From Synergistaceae bacterium DZ-S4 (lineage in GTDB: Bacteria; Synergistota; Synergistia; Synergistales; Synergistaceae), in assembly GCA_025943965.1 (NCBI GenBank), contig JAPCWD010000003.1:149208-213207 (forward strand): a DNA stretch of 64,000 nucleotides, given 5' to 3'. The notes below the pieces were generated by a model. That model was given only the letters and a program-made list of their open reading frames with translations. It ran no database searches and had not been told where the DNA came from. Position 1 is the first letter of the stretch. Each line of letters starts with the position of its first letter. Below are positions 1 through 9,055 of the stretch, one piece after another. The position numbers and the translations under genes are program-made.

Positions 1-89
1 TTTTTAAGGTGCCAGACATCAAGAAGCTGACGTACAGAGGCGCTGTCTGCCTCATAAACTTTACCATCGGGTGTTGAAAAACGTGCCAT
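1..89 (-). CDS. Unrecognised protein, N-terminal fragment
   Basis: The first 29 codons of a minus-strand gene that runs off the left edge. It opens ATG at position 89 behind a clear GGAGG-type ribosome binding site at about 95-101. The visible residues begin MARFSTPDGKVYEADS, a polar soluble stretch with no signal peptide. It lies downstream of dut on the same strand with a 46-bp gap, so it may be the last gene of the rpsO-pnp-dut run. Too short to assign a function. Confidence 0.5.
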   Translation of the reverse strand, partial: MARFSTPDGKVYEADSASVRQLLDVWHLK

Positions 90-135
90 TGTATCGCCTC
101 CTAATTTGCCTGAACGGCAAATCCTGACAAAATAT

Positions 136-573
136 CTATTTTCTTCCGGTGCTCCCGAACCCTCCGGAGGACCGCTCTGTCTCATCAAGCTCCCCGGCCT
201 TCTCAAGCTCGACCTGGGTCACTTGTGCAAATACGAGCTGAGCTATCCTGTCTCCGGGTTCTATCCTGAAATCCTCTTTGCCGTGGTTAATGAGGATCAC
301 CTTAATTTCACCGCGGTAGTCCGAGTCGATAGTTCCGGGTGAATTCAGGACCGTTACCCCATGCTTAAGAGCCAGGCCGCTCCTTGGCCTGACCTGGGCT
401 TCGCACCCAGGCGGCATCTCAAAGTATAGCCCGGTGCCTACGCAGCCCCGCTCCCCGGCCGGTATCAGAGCAGCATCCGAAGCCCTCAGGTCCATGCCTG
501 AAGAGCCCGGTGTGGCATAGCCTGGAAGTGTTATGCCTTCATCAGCTTTTATCCTGACTTTTACAGCTGACAT
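136..573 (-). CDS. dut: Deoxyuridine 5'-triphosphate nucleotidohydrolase (dUTPase)
   Basis: Hydrolyses dUTP to dUMP and pyrophosphate, keeping uracil out of DNA and supplying dUMP for thymidylate synthesis; cytosolic homotrimer. The 145-residue length is normal for trimeric dUTPases. All five family motifs are visible in order: GMDLRA near residue 26, RPRSGLA near 62, the uracil-binding [11 protein letters not shown] near 80, GDRIAQLVF near 107, and the C-terminal Gly-rich [10 protein letters not shown] closing the active site. It starts 8 bp after the pnp stop codon and is probably co-transcribed with it. The AAAGTAGG-type ribosome site lies inside the pnp stop region. Confidence 0.96.
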   Translation of the reverse strand: MSAVKVRIKADEGITLPGYATPGSSGMDLRASDAALIPAGERGCVGTGLYFEMPPGCEAQVRPRSGLALKHGVTVLNSPGTIDSDYRGEIKVILINHGKEDFRIEPGDRIAQLVFAQVTQVELEKAGELDETERSSGGFGSTGRK

Positions 574-581
574 TTTGAAGC

Positions 582-2885
582 CTACTTTTTACGTTCTCTT
601 TCAAAGCGCCTGACAGGACGATGATCCGAGCCTCTGTCAGAACCGAAGTCCCTGCGCGGAGGCCTTCCGCCGTCATCGTGCCTCGGACCTCCCTCGCGCC
701 TTGGGCCTCCCTCGCTCCTTGGGAAATGCGAGAAACGCTCTTCACGCTCTTTTTCTATTGCGGCCTGCTCTGCAAACTCGGGATCCTTCGCAAGATCATC
801 AAGCTGATCAAGAATGCGCTTGCGGCTCAGGTTGACCCTGTGCATTTCATCAATTTCCTTGACTGTTACAAGGACCTTATCTCCTGTATTTATCGCATCC
901 TCAAGCCTGGGGATATGATAGTTGCTGATCTCGCTTACGTGGAGGAGTCCCTCCTTGCCCGGGAGCACCTCTACAAAGACGCCGAAATTCATCATCCTTG
1001 TGGCTGTCCCGACAAATGTCTCCCCCGCCTTGACTTCGCGGACGAGATCGTTGATTATCCTGACCGCTGCCTGAGCTGAATCATCGTTGACGGCTGCAAT
1101 GTATACGCGTCCGCTGTCATCCACATCTATCTTTGCTCCTGTACGCTGTACTATCGAACGGATCATCTTGCCGCCGGGGCCTATGACTTCACGGATCTTT
1201 TCCGGATCGATGTTTATCGTAATTATCTTAGGCGCTGTCGATGAAAGTTCAACGCGAGGCGCAGAGATCGTCCCATCCATGATATCGAGTATCTGGAGCC
1301 TGCCTTTTTTGGCCTGTCCCAGCGCCTGCGTCAGTATATCCCTCGTTATGCCTCCGGCCTTGTTGTCCATCTGGAGTGCAGTCACTCCGTCCCTTGTGCC
1401 TGCGACCTTGAAGTCCATGTCGCCGTAATGATCTTCCAGACCCTGTATGTCGGTCAGTATCCCGAACTTTCCGTTGTCTGCGATAAGTCCCATTGCGATC
1501 CCGGCAACTGCCTTCCTGATAGGGACGCCTGCTGCCATCATCGAGAGGCTGCCGCTGCATACGCTTGCCATCGAGCTTGAGCCGTTTGATTCAAGAATGT
1601 CGGATACCTGGCGGACCACATAGGGGAATTCCTCTTCGCTCGGGAATACGGCGCTAAGAGCTCTTTCTGCAAGTGCTCCGTGGCCGATCTCCCTGCGTCC
1701 GGGGCCGCGCATTGGTCTGACTTCACCCACAGAGTACGGCGGGAAATTGTAATGGAGGATAAACTTCTTGGGAGGCTCGTCAAGTTTCAGCCCGTCCAGG
1801 ATCTGATCATCCGTGCCCATCATTCCGAGGGTCGTGACCCCCAGAGATTGTGTCTCGCCCCGTGTAAAGAGTGCCGATCCGTGGGTCATTGGGAGCACAT
1901 CTGTCTCGCAGGTGATCTTCCTGAGTTCATCCATGCTCCTGCCGTCAGATCTGCGCCTGTCGTCAAGGAGGAGTTTCCTGACGCACTTCTTGACCATCTC
2001 GTCCATTTTTGCCGCTATGTAGTTCGCTGAATCCGGATGGGACTCGGAGAAATACTCTTCCGCCCTCTTCTGTGCCTCTCCTATAGCTGCGCCGCGCGGC
2101 TGCTTTTCATGGATCTGAACAGCTGCGTAAATGTCATCATAGATTTCCTTCTCCATCCATTCATCTATCTCTGTGATAACTTCAGGTGAGGGCAGCTCCG
2201 CCTTCGGCTTTCCGACCTTGGCACAGACAGCATCAATGAAGTCAACTATCTTTCTGATGGCCTCATTTGCCAGTTCCATGGCATCGACAAGAAGCTCTTC
2301 CGAAACTTCCTTCGCTCCGGCCTCTACCATAGTGACACCGCCCCTGTGTCCTGCGACTACAAGATCCATTGTGCTTCGCGGCATGTCTGTCTCATCGGGA
2401 TTAACTACAAGTTCTCCATCAATGCAGCCGATGCGCACCGCCCCTATCGGACCGTCCCAGGGAATGTCTGACATGGAAAGGGCAAGCGAGGCTCCGTTTA
2501 TGGCCAGGATGCTGGCCGGGTTGGCCTGGTCGACAGACATGACTGTTGCGACGACATGGACATCGTTTCGCATCCACTCAGGGAAAAGCGAGCGGATCGA
2601 GCGGTCTATCATCCTCCCGCTCAGTATAGCGGTATCGGAGGGGCGTCCCTCTCTTTTGATGAATCCTCCGGGCACTTTTCCCGCAGAATAGAACCTCTCT
2701 TCGTAGTCTACAAGGAGAGGGAAGAAGTCTAGCCCCTGCCTTGCTTTTTCCGCAAGCACTGCAGTGACCAGCACTGCAGTCCTGCCGTGCCCCGCAAGAA
2801 CTGCGGCATTCGCCTGTTTTGCAAGACGCCCTGTTTCAAAGGACATGGTCTTGCCGTATAATTCCAACTCAAATATCTCTTTCAT
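582..2885 (-). CDS. pnp: Polyribonucleotide nucleotidyltransferase (PNPase)
   Basis: Phosphorolytic 3'-5' exoribonuclease of RNA decay; a homotrimeric ring with two RNase PH-like cores per chain. The 767 residues show the first RNase PH domain, an alpha-helical linker near 235-310, the second RNase PH core with FTRGETQSL near 340 and the [10 protein letters not shown] active-site segment near 485. A KH domain near 550-615 carries the GPGG loop, and an S1 domain spans about 620-690. The C-terminal tail of about 60 residues is rich in Arg, Gly and Pro, longer and more basic than the E. coli tail, and may bind RNA or a partner. GGGAGG precedes the ATG. It follows rpsO with a terminator-like hairpin between, as in many bacteria. 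Confidence 0.98.
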   Translation of the reverse strand: MKEIFELELYGKTMSFETGRLAKQANAAVLAGHGRTAVLVTAVLAEKARQGLDFFPLLVDYEERFYSAGKVPGGFIKREGRPSDTAILSGRMIDRSIRSLFPEWMRNDVHVVATVMSVDQANPASILAINGASLALSMSDIPWDGPIGAVRIGCIDGELVVNPDETDMPRSTMDLVVAGHRGGVTMVEAGAKEVSEELLVDAMELANEAIRKIVDFIDAVCAKVGKPKAELPSPEVITEIDEWMEKEIYDDIYAAVQIHEKQPRGAAIGEAQKRAEEYFSESHPDSANYIAAKMDEMVKKCVRKLLLDDRRRSDGRSMDELRKITCETDVLPMTHGSALFTRGETQSLGVTTLGMMGTDDQILDGLKLDEPPKKFILHYNFPPYSVGEVRPMRGPGRREIGHGALAERALSAVFPSEEEFPYVVRQVSDILESNGSSSMASVCSGSLSMMAAGVPIRKAVAGIAMGLIADNGKFGILTDIQGLEDHYGDMDFKVAGTRDGVTALQMDNKAGGITRDILTQALGQAKKGRLQILDIMDGTISAPRVELSSTAPKIITINIDPEKIREVIGPGGKMIRSIVQRTGAKIDVDDSGRVYIAAVNDDSAQAAVRIINDLVREVKAGETFVGTATRMMNFGVFVEVLPGKEGLLHVSEISNYHIPRLEDAINTGDKVLVTVKEIDEMHRVNLSRKRILDQLDDLAKDPEFAEQAAIEKEREERFSHFPRSEGGPRREGGPRHDDGGRPPRRDFGSDRGSDHRPVRRFERERKK

Positions 2886-2934
2886 TTTTTCTTTTCCTCC
2901 CGTTTTCTGTCTTCAACTGTTGAAGAATAGCACA

Positions 2935-2972
2935 AAATAACAAAAATGGCGAAGGTATTCACCCTCCGCCAT
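2935..2972 (-). terminator. rpsO-pnp intergenic hairpin terminator/attenuator
   Basis: On the minus strand an imperfect GC-rich stem (ATGGCGGAGG / CCTTCGCCAT, loop about 7 nt) is followed by a T-rich run (TTTTTGTTATTTTG). It sits between the rpsO stop and the pnp start, where other bacteria carry the rpsO terminator and RNase III processing region, so partial read-through into pnp is likely. Confidence 0.75.
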
Positions 2973-3014
2973 GCATAAGTTGCCTGTTTTTTCAGTAACT
3001 TTACCAACCTGTGA

Positions 3015-3281
3015 TCAGTGACGCAGTCCGAGGCGCTGGATAAGCGACTGATAACGGTTGAAATCACGGTCCTTGAGATACTGAAGAAGCTTGCGGCGCT
3101 TCCCTACCATGATGAGAAGACCGCGGCGGGAGTGGAAATCCTTCTTATGGATCCTCATGTGGTCTGTAAGCTCACGGATACGCGTCGTGAGGATGGCCAC
3201 CTGCACCTCTGTGGAACCGGTGTCTGCCCCGTGTACTTTGAATTCTTCGATCAGCTGCTGTTTCTTTTCCTTGTCGATCAT
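3015..3281 (-). CDS. rpsO: 30S ribosomal protein S15
   Basis: Primary 16S rRNA-binding protein of the small-subunit platform. The 88 residues from [10 protein letters not shown] match the usual S15 length. The family signature is present: the [13 protein letters not shown] loop, [18 protein letters not shown], and the C-terminal RRKLLQYL and [12 protein letters not shown] segments. An upstream in-frame extension is rejected because AGGAG lies about 9 bp before the ATG at 3281, and the extension has no S15 homology. It is the first gene of the rpsO-pnp-dut run with its own promoter. Confidence 0.98.
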   Translation of the reverse strand: MIDKEKKQQLIEEFKVHGADTGSTEVQVAILTTRIRELTDHMRIHKKDFHSRRGLLIMVGKRRKLLQYLKDRDFNRYQSLIQRLGLRH

Positions 3282-3373
3282 GTCGATCACTCCTGTCTGA
3301 GCCTGTTGCGCCCGATATTCCCAAAACTCAGGCCAACGTCGCTGTGCGCCGGTCCGTGTGAAGGGCAATGGAA

Positions 3374-3402
3374 ATAATAGCAGAGAGTATCAGATATGAC
3401 AA
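3374..3402 (-). promoter_or_regulatory. Sigma-70-type promoter of rpsO
   Basis: Minus-strand TTGTCA (3397-3402), a 17-bp spacer and TATTAT (3374-3379), followed by a GC-rich leader of about 85 nt before the rpsO start. The leader could hold an S15 autoregulatory structure, but I could not establish a fold by eye. Confidence 0.65.
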
Positions 3403-3442
3403 GCCGTCCCCGAAAGATCATTATAGCCTTAAACGTTTTTGC

Positions 3443-4039
3443 CTATGAGTCTTTTTTGCTCTCCCGCGACTCTGCCCTCTTCTTCATCCTCTTGTTGACA
3501 GCAGAACAGTAGACTGCAGCAAGCGGATTGTGCCCCAGGACTCTGTCCTTCACAGCAAGAGGGACCACATAGGTGTGTGAGTGCTTAATGAAGAGGGCAT
3601 CATGACCTACGCATAGTCCAACAACAAGGTTCAGGTCTGTATTCTTTTCTTCAAGCATCCTCGCCTGCTCTATAGGGTTGCAGCTGACCGGCCCCACCCT
3701 GTCGCTTGTCGGAGCTCCCATATCGGATTTCGGGATACCGCACACCTTGCAGCAAACTGCCTCGATATCAAAGAAATCGGAAAGGTAGTCGGCAATTTTT
3801 GCGGCCTCTTCCTGCAATCCCACACAAAAAGCTAAGCCGAGCTTTTTATATCCCATCCTTGCGGCAAACTCCACCACTTCTTCTATCCTGTTGAGGTCGC
3901 CGTAGAACTCTGACTCTACCACGGCTGCGGTCTGCATCATCATTTTTTCGTGAGGGTCCGAGTAGAGTTCGATGCTGTTTCTGACTACGCATGGCTCCTC
4001 ATCCCTGCACCTTTTGTCGCCGCAAAGATCACATCTCAT
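3443..4039 (-). CDS. DUF1847 family cysteine-rich protein
   Basis: Function unknown. It looks like a DUF1847 protein: an N-terminal cysteine cluster (MRCDLCGDKRC, then CRDEEPC) that could hold a metal or Fe-S centre, then an alpha/beta segment with further cysteines (FCVG near 93, VCCKVCGIPK near 117, SCNP, LCVGHDALF). The start at 4039 is chosen because GGAGG lies 9 bp upstream inside the preceding gene. A longer frame back to 4114 would only duplicate RluA-gene coding sequence. The ATG overlaps the stop region of the pseudouridine synthase by 11 bp, suggesting translational coupling. The family is common in anaerobes; I know of no demonstrated role. Confidence 0.75.
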   Translation of the reverse strand: MRCDLCGDKRCRDEEPCVVRNSIELYSDPHEKMMMQTAAVVESEFYGDLNRIEEVVEFAARMGYKKLGLAFCVGLQEEAAKIADYLSDFFDIEAVCCKVCGIPKSDMGAPTSDRVGPVSCNPIEQARMLEEKNTDLNLVVGLCVGHDALFIKHSHTYVVPLAVKDRVLGHNPLAAVYCSAVNKRMKKRAESRESKKDS

Positions 4040-4937
4040 TAAAATATTCCTCCATATCCTTTGGCAGGGGAGCCGTGAATTCCCTGTTCTTGATGTTTTC
4101 CGGAAGTCCCTCATCGTCAGGGAATACCAGTGAATATGCGTGGAGCAGCGGCCTTTTCGCTTTTTTCACGTCACCGCCGTATTTTATGTCTCCGATTATA
4201 GGATGTCCGACTGCGGCAAAATGGACCCTCGCCTGATGGGACCTTCCTGTAACAAGTTCAGCTTCGACTCCGCTCCAGCCGTTGCCGTAGGATATGCTTC
4301 TGTATCTGGTAAGAGCCTTCTGTCCGTCCGGGTCTATCCTTACGGTGTTCGAAGAGGGATCTTTGAGGACCGGCAGGTCTATCTCTCCCGACTCCTCTGT
4401 CCTGCCCTGAACAACGGCCAGATAGATCTTCCTGATCCTTCTCTCCCTTATCAGCTCCGAGAGGTGTCTCAGAGAAAGGCCGGTAAGGGCAACTATTACG
4501 GCACCCGATGTATTCCTGTCAAGGCGCTGTACGGTGGAGGGGCGAAAGTCGCTCCTCGCCCAGGCAAGTTCTGTCAGCACCCTTGTAATGAGGGAATCGC
4601 CCCCTTTTGTGTCGGGTTGGGTGAGCAGTCCCGCAGGCTTGTTGATGATCCAGAGATATTCATCCCTGTATATCGTTTCCAAGCTGTTCCTGACCGGGAT
4701 CCTGACATCCCGGTCCGCCGTCCTCTGATCGGGCATGGCGTCCTCCCATGGGACCTGGAGGAACTGTCCCTCTTCGACCCTTGTATCCGGTCTGACCTTC
4801 CGGGCATCCAGACGGACTTCCCCGGTCCGGATTGCCTTCATCACTGCCCCGAGGGGGACCCAGGGCCACATGCCCCTAAGGAGCCTGTCTATGCGTCTGC
4901 CGGACTGATCTGCCGTAACATAAAACTCTTTTGACAT
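4029..4937 (-). CDS. RluA-family RNA pseudouridine synthase
   Basis: Isomerises specific uridines in rRNA or tRNA to pseudouridine. The 302-residue protein has an N-terminal S4-like RNA-binding domain (RRIDRLLRGMWP to VRLD, residues about 12-60). The catalytic domain follows, with the family signature VQRLDRNTSGAVIVA around residue 140 whose Asp is the catalytic nucleophile, then GRSHQARVHFAAVGHPIIGD near 225. Start ATG at 4937 has GAGAGGA upstream; the longer reading frame would run into the neighbouring YhaM-like gene. Which of RluA, RluC or RluD it matches functionally cannot be told by eye. Confidence 0.93.
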   Translation of the reverse strand: MSKEFYVTADQSGRRIDRLLRGMWPWVPLGAVMKAIRTGEVRLDARKVRPDTRVEEGQFLQVPWEDAMPDQRTADRDVRIPVRNSLETIYRDEYLWIINKPAGLLTQPDTKGGDSLITRVLTELAWARSDFRPSTVQRLDRNTSGAVIVALTGLSLRHLSELIRERRIRKIYLAVVQGRTEESGEIDLPVLKDPSSNTVRIDPDGQKALTRYRSISYGNGWSGVEAELVTGRSHQARVHFAAVGHPIIGDIKYGGDVKKAKRPLLHAYSLVFPDDEGLPENIKNREFTAPLPKDMEEYFNEM

Positions 4938-4998
4938 CGTTTTTCCTCTCTGTCGGAGTGTCCCCTGTACCTTGCCCGATCCGGAAACGGTACTGGCG

Positions 4999-6024
4999 CT
5001 ACCTTTTCCAGAAACGGCGTCCCGTGGCTGCGTGCCACTGCGATATCGGCTGGTCGTCAGCAAGGTCTTTTACGGAGTCATTCCAGCAGAAGACCCTGAA
5101 ATCGAGTTCGTCGGCCGCAGAAACTATCATGGCCTCGGGTGTGGCAGGGACAACAGGAGAACCGAACTCCCTCTGTCCGTGATGGCTCAGCAGAATATGA
5201 GCCAGCTGGAGCCTGATGGAGCTGTCAAGCTGTGCACTCTCTGCAAGTTCCACAAACATTGAATACCCTATCGCTATATGGTCAAGAACAGCCCCTTCAA
5301 GGGTCATCTCCGGGATCGAACCCATCTTGTAGGATCCGAGTTTGCCGAGGTCGTGAAGGAGTCCGCCAGCTGTTACTATGTCGACGTCTATGTCATAGCC
5401 CGATGTCCTGAATGAAAGTGCCATCGCCCTGGCACACTCGGTAACTGACAGCGTATGCTCAAGAAGTCCGTTCGCGTACGCGTGGTGGTGGCTCACAGCT
5501 GCGGGCCAGTCACGGAACTGCTTCCATGTCTCGCCTTTATATACATATCTGATGAATTCCGCCACTTCCGCACGGCAGGAGGATACGAGCTCCTCATATC
5601 TTTTCAGAAGTTCCTCCAGTGCTATCGGCGATCTCGGGAGATACTGCGAAGGGGGGAACTTCTCCTGGTCCAGCAGAGTCAGCTTGTTGAAGTTGAACTG
5701 TATCTGCCCCCTGAATTCAGTTGTTTTGCCCTCCACTCCCATCGTACAGCCGGCAACATTCCTAAGCTTCCCGTCATCCAGCCTTTTTGCCGGAGAAGAG
5801 GGGTCCAGTTCGGGATCAGACCTGTCAAACCAGACGGCATCCGACCATATCTTTGCCTCAAGCGTACCGGACTGGTCCGTCACAGCCATCTCGAAGTAGG
5901 GTTTTCCGTTTTTGTCATTTTTCTGAAAAAGCGAGGATACAACGAATATTGCCTTAAATGATGACCCAGAGGTCATTTTGCGGATATCTTGGCTGTTTTT
6001 CAGTGCAGATTGCGTTTCTGGCAT
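4999..6024 (-). CDS. YhaM-like 3'-5' exoribonuclease (OB fold plus HD domain)
   Basis: The domain order matches YhaM/CBF1: an OB-fold nucleic-acid-binding domain (residues about 18-125, ending GQIQFNFNKLTLLD), a helical linker, then an HD phosphohydrolase domain with HHHAYANGLLEHTLSV near 180, the metal-binding pair in GGLLHDLGKLG near 220, and LLSHHGQREFGSP near 280. YhaM-type enzymes degrade RNA or single-stranded DNA from the 3' end with divalent metal. The length (341 aa) is slightly above B. subtilis YhaM. It is the first gene of a minus-strand group with the pseudouridine synthase and the DUF1847 gene. The next start is 61 bp downstream. Confidence 0.88.
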   Translation of the reverse strand: MPETQSALKNSQDIRKMTSGSSFKAIFVVSSLFQKNDKNGKPYFEMAVTDQSGTLEAKIWSDAVWFDRSDPELDPSSPAKRLDDGKLRNVAGCTMGVEGKTTEFRGQIQFNFNKLTLLDQEKFPPSQYLPRSPIALEELLKRYEELVSSCRAEVAEFIRYVYKGETWKQFRDWPAAVSHHHAYANGLLEHTLSVTECARAMALSFRTSGYDIDVDIVTAGGLLHDLGKLGSYKMGSIPEMTLEGAVLDHIAIGYSMFVELAESAQLDSSIRLQLAHILLSHHGQREFGSPVVPATPEAMIVSAADELDFRVFCWNDSVKDLADDQPISQWHAATGRRFWKR

Positions 6025-6142
6025 ATTTATCTTCCTTCCGGTGCATGTTTGCTTCGAAATTCCAATTTAATAATAGACGCTTAAGCCAACTATTGAAAGG
6101 GGCAATGCGTTGTTCGTACCGCTGATATATCATTTTTCTCAG

Positions 6143-6198
6143 TGACAATCTGCTTTTTTTGTGTATAATGACAATGCGGTCTCTTTCACAAGAAAGAG
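6143..6198 (+). promoter_or_regulatory. Promoter and leader hairpin of the aminotransferase gene
   Basis: A consensus TATAAT at 6164-6169 has a TGACAA at 6143-6148, but the spacing is short (15 bp), so the -35 is uncertain. Just downstream, 6181-6198 is a perfect 7-bp inverted repeat (CTCTTTC / GAAAGAG, 4-nt loop) within the leader. It has no T-run, so it is more likely an operator or an mRNA-stabilising stem than a terminator. Confidence 0.45.
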
Positions 6199-6237
6199 GC
6201 AATTATGTTATGTTAATATTTTTTGGAGGGATTTGCT

Positions 6238-7446
6238 ATGAGTTCGGTAAACTGGAATGCAAGGCTTTCGGATATAGCCCTTAACGTCAAACCTTCACCC
6301 ATCAGGGCTCTTATGAAATACACAAAGACCCCGGGCGTGATATCTTTTGCAGGAGGCAACCCCGACCCTGCTGTTTTCCCTGTTGCTGAGTTTTCTGAAG
6401 CTTCTGCGATACTGGCCCGGGAAGGCAGAGATGTCCTTCAGTACGGAGCTACAGACGGTTATGCGCCGCTTAAGGAATACATCGCAAAATGGATGGCTCC
6501 GAGGATGGGCCGTGAGACAAAACCGGAAGAGATGCTGATCACAACGGGATCACAGGAAGGGATGGACCTTCTCTGCAGCGTTCTTCTGAACGACGGTGAC
6601 ACAATAATAGTAGAGGGTCCCACATACCCGGGAGCGATCCATGCAATGAGAAACCGCGGAGCCCGTTTCATCTCCGTCCCGTGCGATAAAGACGGCATGT
6701 GCGTTGATCTTCTTCCCGGCATTATCGAACAGGGACGCAATGACGGACACAAAATCAAATTCATCTACACGATAGTGAACTTCCAGAACCCATCCGGATC
6801 CACCCTTTCTGAGGAGCGCAGGGCGAAGCTGCTTGATATCGCCGAGAAGTATGATCTTATAATCTTCGAGGACGACCCCTACGGACACCTGCGCTACACG
6901 GGAAACCACGTACCGACTATCTTCTCTATGGATAAAAAACAGAGCGGAAGAGTCGTCTACGCTTGCTCTTTCTCCAAGATACTGGCCCCGGGAACACGTG
7001 TGGCATGGATAGTCGGAGATCCCGAGCTTATGCAGAAACTCGTCATGATCAAGCAGGGTACGAACCTCTGCTCGAGCGTCGTAGCACAGGCACTGGTCTA
7101 TGAATACTGCAGACTTGGACACCTTGACGGCTTCCTCCCCAAGATCATCGCCCACTATGCGAAGAAACGCGATGCCATGGAGGCCGGATTCAAGAAATAC
7201 CTGCCGTCCAACACGATCTACAACACCCCGGAAGGCGGCTTCTTCTTCTGGCTGCAGGTCCCCGGAGTCGACTCGACAGCCCTCTTCATGAAGGCGATCG
7301 AGCATGGAGTCGCGTTCGTTACCGGTCCCTCCTTCTTCGTAGACGGTTCGGGACTTGATTTCATGCGCACCTGCTTCACATTCGCGCAGCCGGAAGAGCT
7401 CGAAGAGGGCGCAAAACGCCTCGGCGAAGCAATAAAGGCTCTTTAA
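6238..7446 (+). CDS. PLP-dependent aminotransferase, class I/II (LysN/2-aminoadipate-type)
   Basis: Fold-type I aminotransferase of the MocR/LysN-like subgroup, without the GntR DNA-binding domain. Visible are TTGSQEGMDLL (cofactor-phosphate site), NFQNPSGSTLS near 190, EDDPYGHLRY, and the Schiff-base lysine in SFSKILAPGTRVAWIVG near 245. Typical substrates are branched-chain amino acids, 2-aminoadipate or aromatic amino acids with 2-oxoglutarate; the exact one cannot be read from sequence. Start ATG at 6238 is chosen over an in-frame TTG at 6223 because GGAGGG lies 7 bp before it. Monocistronic, closed by a strong terminator. It fits an amino-acid-fermenting host. Confidence 0.9.
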   Translation: MSSVNWNARLSDIALNVKPSPIRALMKYTKTPGVISFAGGNPDPAVFPVAEFSEASAILAREGRDVLQYGATDGYAPLKEYIAKWMAPRMGRETKPEEMLITTGSQEGMDLLCSVLLNDGDTIIVEGPTYPGAIHAMRNRGARFISVPCDKDGMCVDLLPGIIEQGRNDGHKIKFIYTIVNFQNPSGSTLSEERRAKLLDIAEKYDLIIFEDDPYGHLRYTGNHVPTIFSMDKKQSGRVVYACSFSKILAPGTRVAWIVGDPELMQKLVMIKQGTNLCSSVVAQALVYEYCRLGHLDGFLPKIIAHYAKKRDAMEAGFKKYLPSNTIYNTPEGGFFFWLQVPGVDSTALFMKAIEHGVAFVTGPSFFVDGSGLDFMRTCFTFAQPEELEEGAKRLGEAIKAL

Positions 7447-7472
7447 ATAAGCGTTCTGACAGCATAAACGGT

Positions 7473-7499
7473 GCGGCCTCTCTTAGGAGGCCGCTTTTT
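7473..7499 (+). terminator. Rho-independent terminator after the aminotransferase
   Basis: Perfect 8-bp GC stem GCGGCCTC / GAGGCCGC with a short loop followed by TTTTT. Confidence 0.9.
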
Positions 7500-7531
7500 C
7501 CATGCACCGGCAATGTTAAAGCAAACGGCCG

Positions 7532-7561
7532 TTGATACAACGATCGAAGGAAGATTATAAT
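7532..7561 (+). promoter_or_regulatory. Promoter of mnmE
   Basis: TTGATA (7532-7537), 18-bp spacer, TATAAT (7556-7561). The predicted transcription start leaves room only for the ATG at 7586, supporting that start over the longer reading frame. Confidence 0.6.
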
Positions 7562-7585
7562 GGAGAGGCAAAGGGAGGCGGGACC

Positions 7586-8950
7586 ATGGAGGACATCATT
7601 ACCGCGATGGCTACAGCGTGGGGGGAGGGCGGCATCGCCGTCGTCAGGCTTTCAGGGGAAGGTTCAGTAGATATAGCCGACAAAATATTCGCGGGAAAGA
7701 AGAGTCTGGCCGGCCTGCCTGCGCGTTTCCTGACACTGGGGAAACTTCGCTCGGCTGAAGGCGATTTTTTTGACGAGGTGCTCGCTGTAAGGTTTGACAA
7801 AGGCGCAAGCTACACGGCAGAGGAGTGCGTGGAGTTTCACTGCCACGGAGGACTCCTGCCCGCACAGAAGTGCATCGAACAACTGTGTTCTGCAGGTGCC
7901 AGGCTGGCACAGCCGGGGGAATTCACCCGCAGAGCCTTCGTAAACGGGAGGATAGATCTGCCCCAGGCTGAAGCGGTGCTCGGGATCATCCGTGCAGAGA
8001 GCGATGAAGCGCTTTACGCCTCATCAAGGACCCTTCAGGGGACCTTTGCAGAAAAGCTGAGTATACTGCTTGACAGAATGACCGGGCTTGCCGCATTTTT
8101 AGAGGTGGATCTGGATTTTCCCGAAGAGGACGATGGTTACATAGCAAGGGACGAATGCGAAAACCGCCTTGATGACCTGATCAGGGAAAGTGGGGCCATA
8201 CTGGACGGCTGCCGTTCCGGACTGATCCTCCGAGAGGGCATAAGGACTGCCATAATAGGCCGGCCCAACGTTGGCAAGTCATCCTTGCTCAATGCGCTTT
8301 TAAAGGAAGAAAGGGCTATTGTCACCCCAGTTCCAGGGACTACCAGGGACAGGATCGAGGAGACCTTGATCCATAGGGGGATACCGATCAGGATCATAGA
8401 CACCGCCGGCATTCGCGATACTGAAGATGAGGTAGAGTGCATCGGGGTGAACCAGTCGATAAGGTCAATGGCGGAGGCAGATCTCCGTGTCTGGGTAATA
8501 GACGCAGGCGACGATCTGACAGAGGAAGAGACGGAACTCGGCAGAAGGGTCTCTTCGATGAAACACATAATCGTACTAAACAAGAGCGACATACCACAAA
8601 AGATTTCAGCAGAACAATTAAAAAGAATTTTTCCTGACAGCAGGATCGTCTCTGTTTCGGCCCTCAGATCAGACGGCATCGAAGAGCTTAAGAACATCAT
8701 AGTAAACGAAATAACCGGCGGCATAAAGGTGACGGGAGGCTACGGTGTTACCTCGAGGCAGATAGAATGCCTGTCGGCGGCCCTTTCGTCACTGAGGGAG
8801 ACAAAAAAGGTCGTTGCAGAAGGGCTGGGGGACGATCTGGCAATAACATGTCTCTCGGATGCAAGATCCTCGATAGCGAAGCTTCTCGGGATCGATGTCA
8901 CAGAAAACCTTCTTGACACGATATTTTCGAAGTTTTGCATTGGCAAATAG
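7586..8950 (+). CDS. mnmE: tRNA modification GTPase MnmE
   Basis: With MnmG it installs the carboxymethylaminomethyl group at U34 of tRNAs reading NNA/NNG codons. The 454-residue protein has the N-terminal folate-binding domain (MEDIITAMATAWGEGGIAVVRLSG) with CHGG and GEFTRRAFVNGRIDL. Helical segments flank a G domain starting near 217: P-loop GRPNVGKSSLLNALL, GTTRDRIEE, DTAGIRDTEDEVE and NKSD. The hallmark C-terminal FCIGK supplies the catalytic cysteine. Start is at 7586 with GGGAGG just upstream. It is convergent with proS, and mnmG is not in the window. Confidence 0.98.
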   Translation: MEDIITAMATAWGEGGIAVVRLSGEGSVDIADKIFAGKKSLAGLPARFLTLGKLRSAEGDFFDEVLAVRFDKGASYTAEECVEFHCHGGLLPAQKCIEQLCSAGARLAQPGEFTRRAFVNGRIDLPQAEAVLGIIRAESDEALYASSRTLQGTFAEKLSILLDRMTGLAAFLEVDLDFPEEDDGYIARDECENRLDDLIRESGAILDGCRSGLILREGIRTAIIGRPNVGKSSLLNALLKEERAIVTPVPGTTRDRIEETLIHRGIPIRIIDTAGIRDTEDEVECIGVNQSIRSMAEADLRVWVIDAGDDLTEEETELGRRVSSMKHIIVLNKSDIPQKISAEQLKRIFPDSRIVSVSALRSDGIEELKNIIVNEITGGIKVTGGYGVTSRQIECLSAALSSLRETKKVVAEGLGDDLAITCLSDARSSIAKLLGIDVTENLLDTIFSKFCIGK

Positions 8951-8986
8951 AGAGATGATATGCTTCTCTCAGGCAATAGAATAGAT

Positions 8987-9027
8987 AAAATATTGAAGGG
9001 GGCCAATTTGCCCCCCTTCAATATTTT
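8987..9027. terminator. Bidirectional terminator between mnmE and proS
   Basis: A perfect 16-bp inverted repeat (AAAATATTGAAGGGGG and its complement) around a 9-nt centre. A-runs and T-runs on both sides let it end both convergent genes. Confidence 0.93.
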
Positions 9028-9055
9028 AAATGCTTAATTGCAGTTCAAGCGAAAA

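Noticed and set aside
4140..4934. A 264-codon plus-strand frame across the pseudouridine synthase gene
   Set aside because: Antisense shadow of a conserved gene; no recognisable domain.
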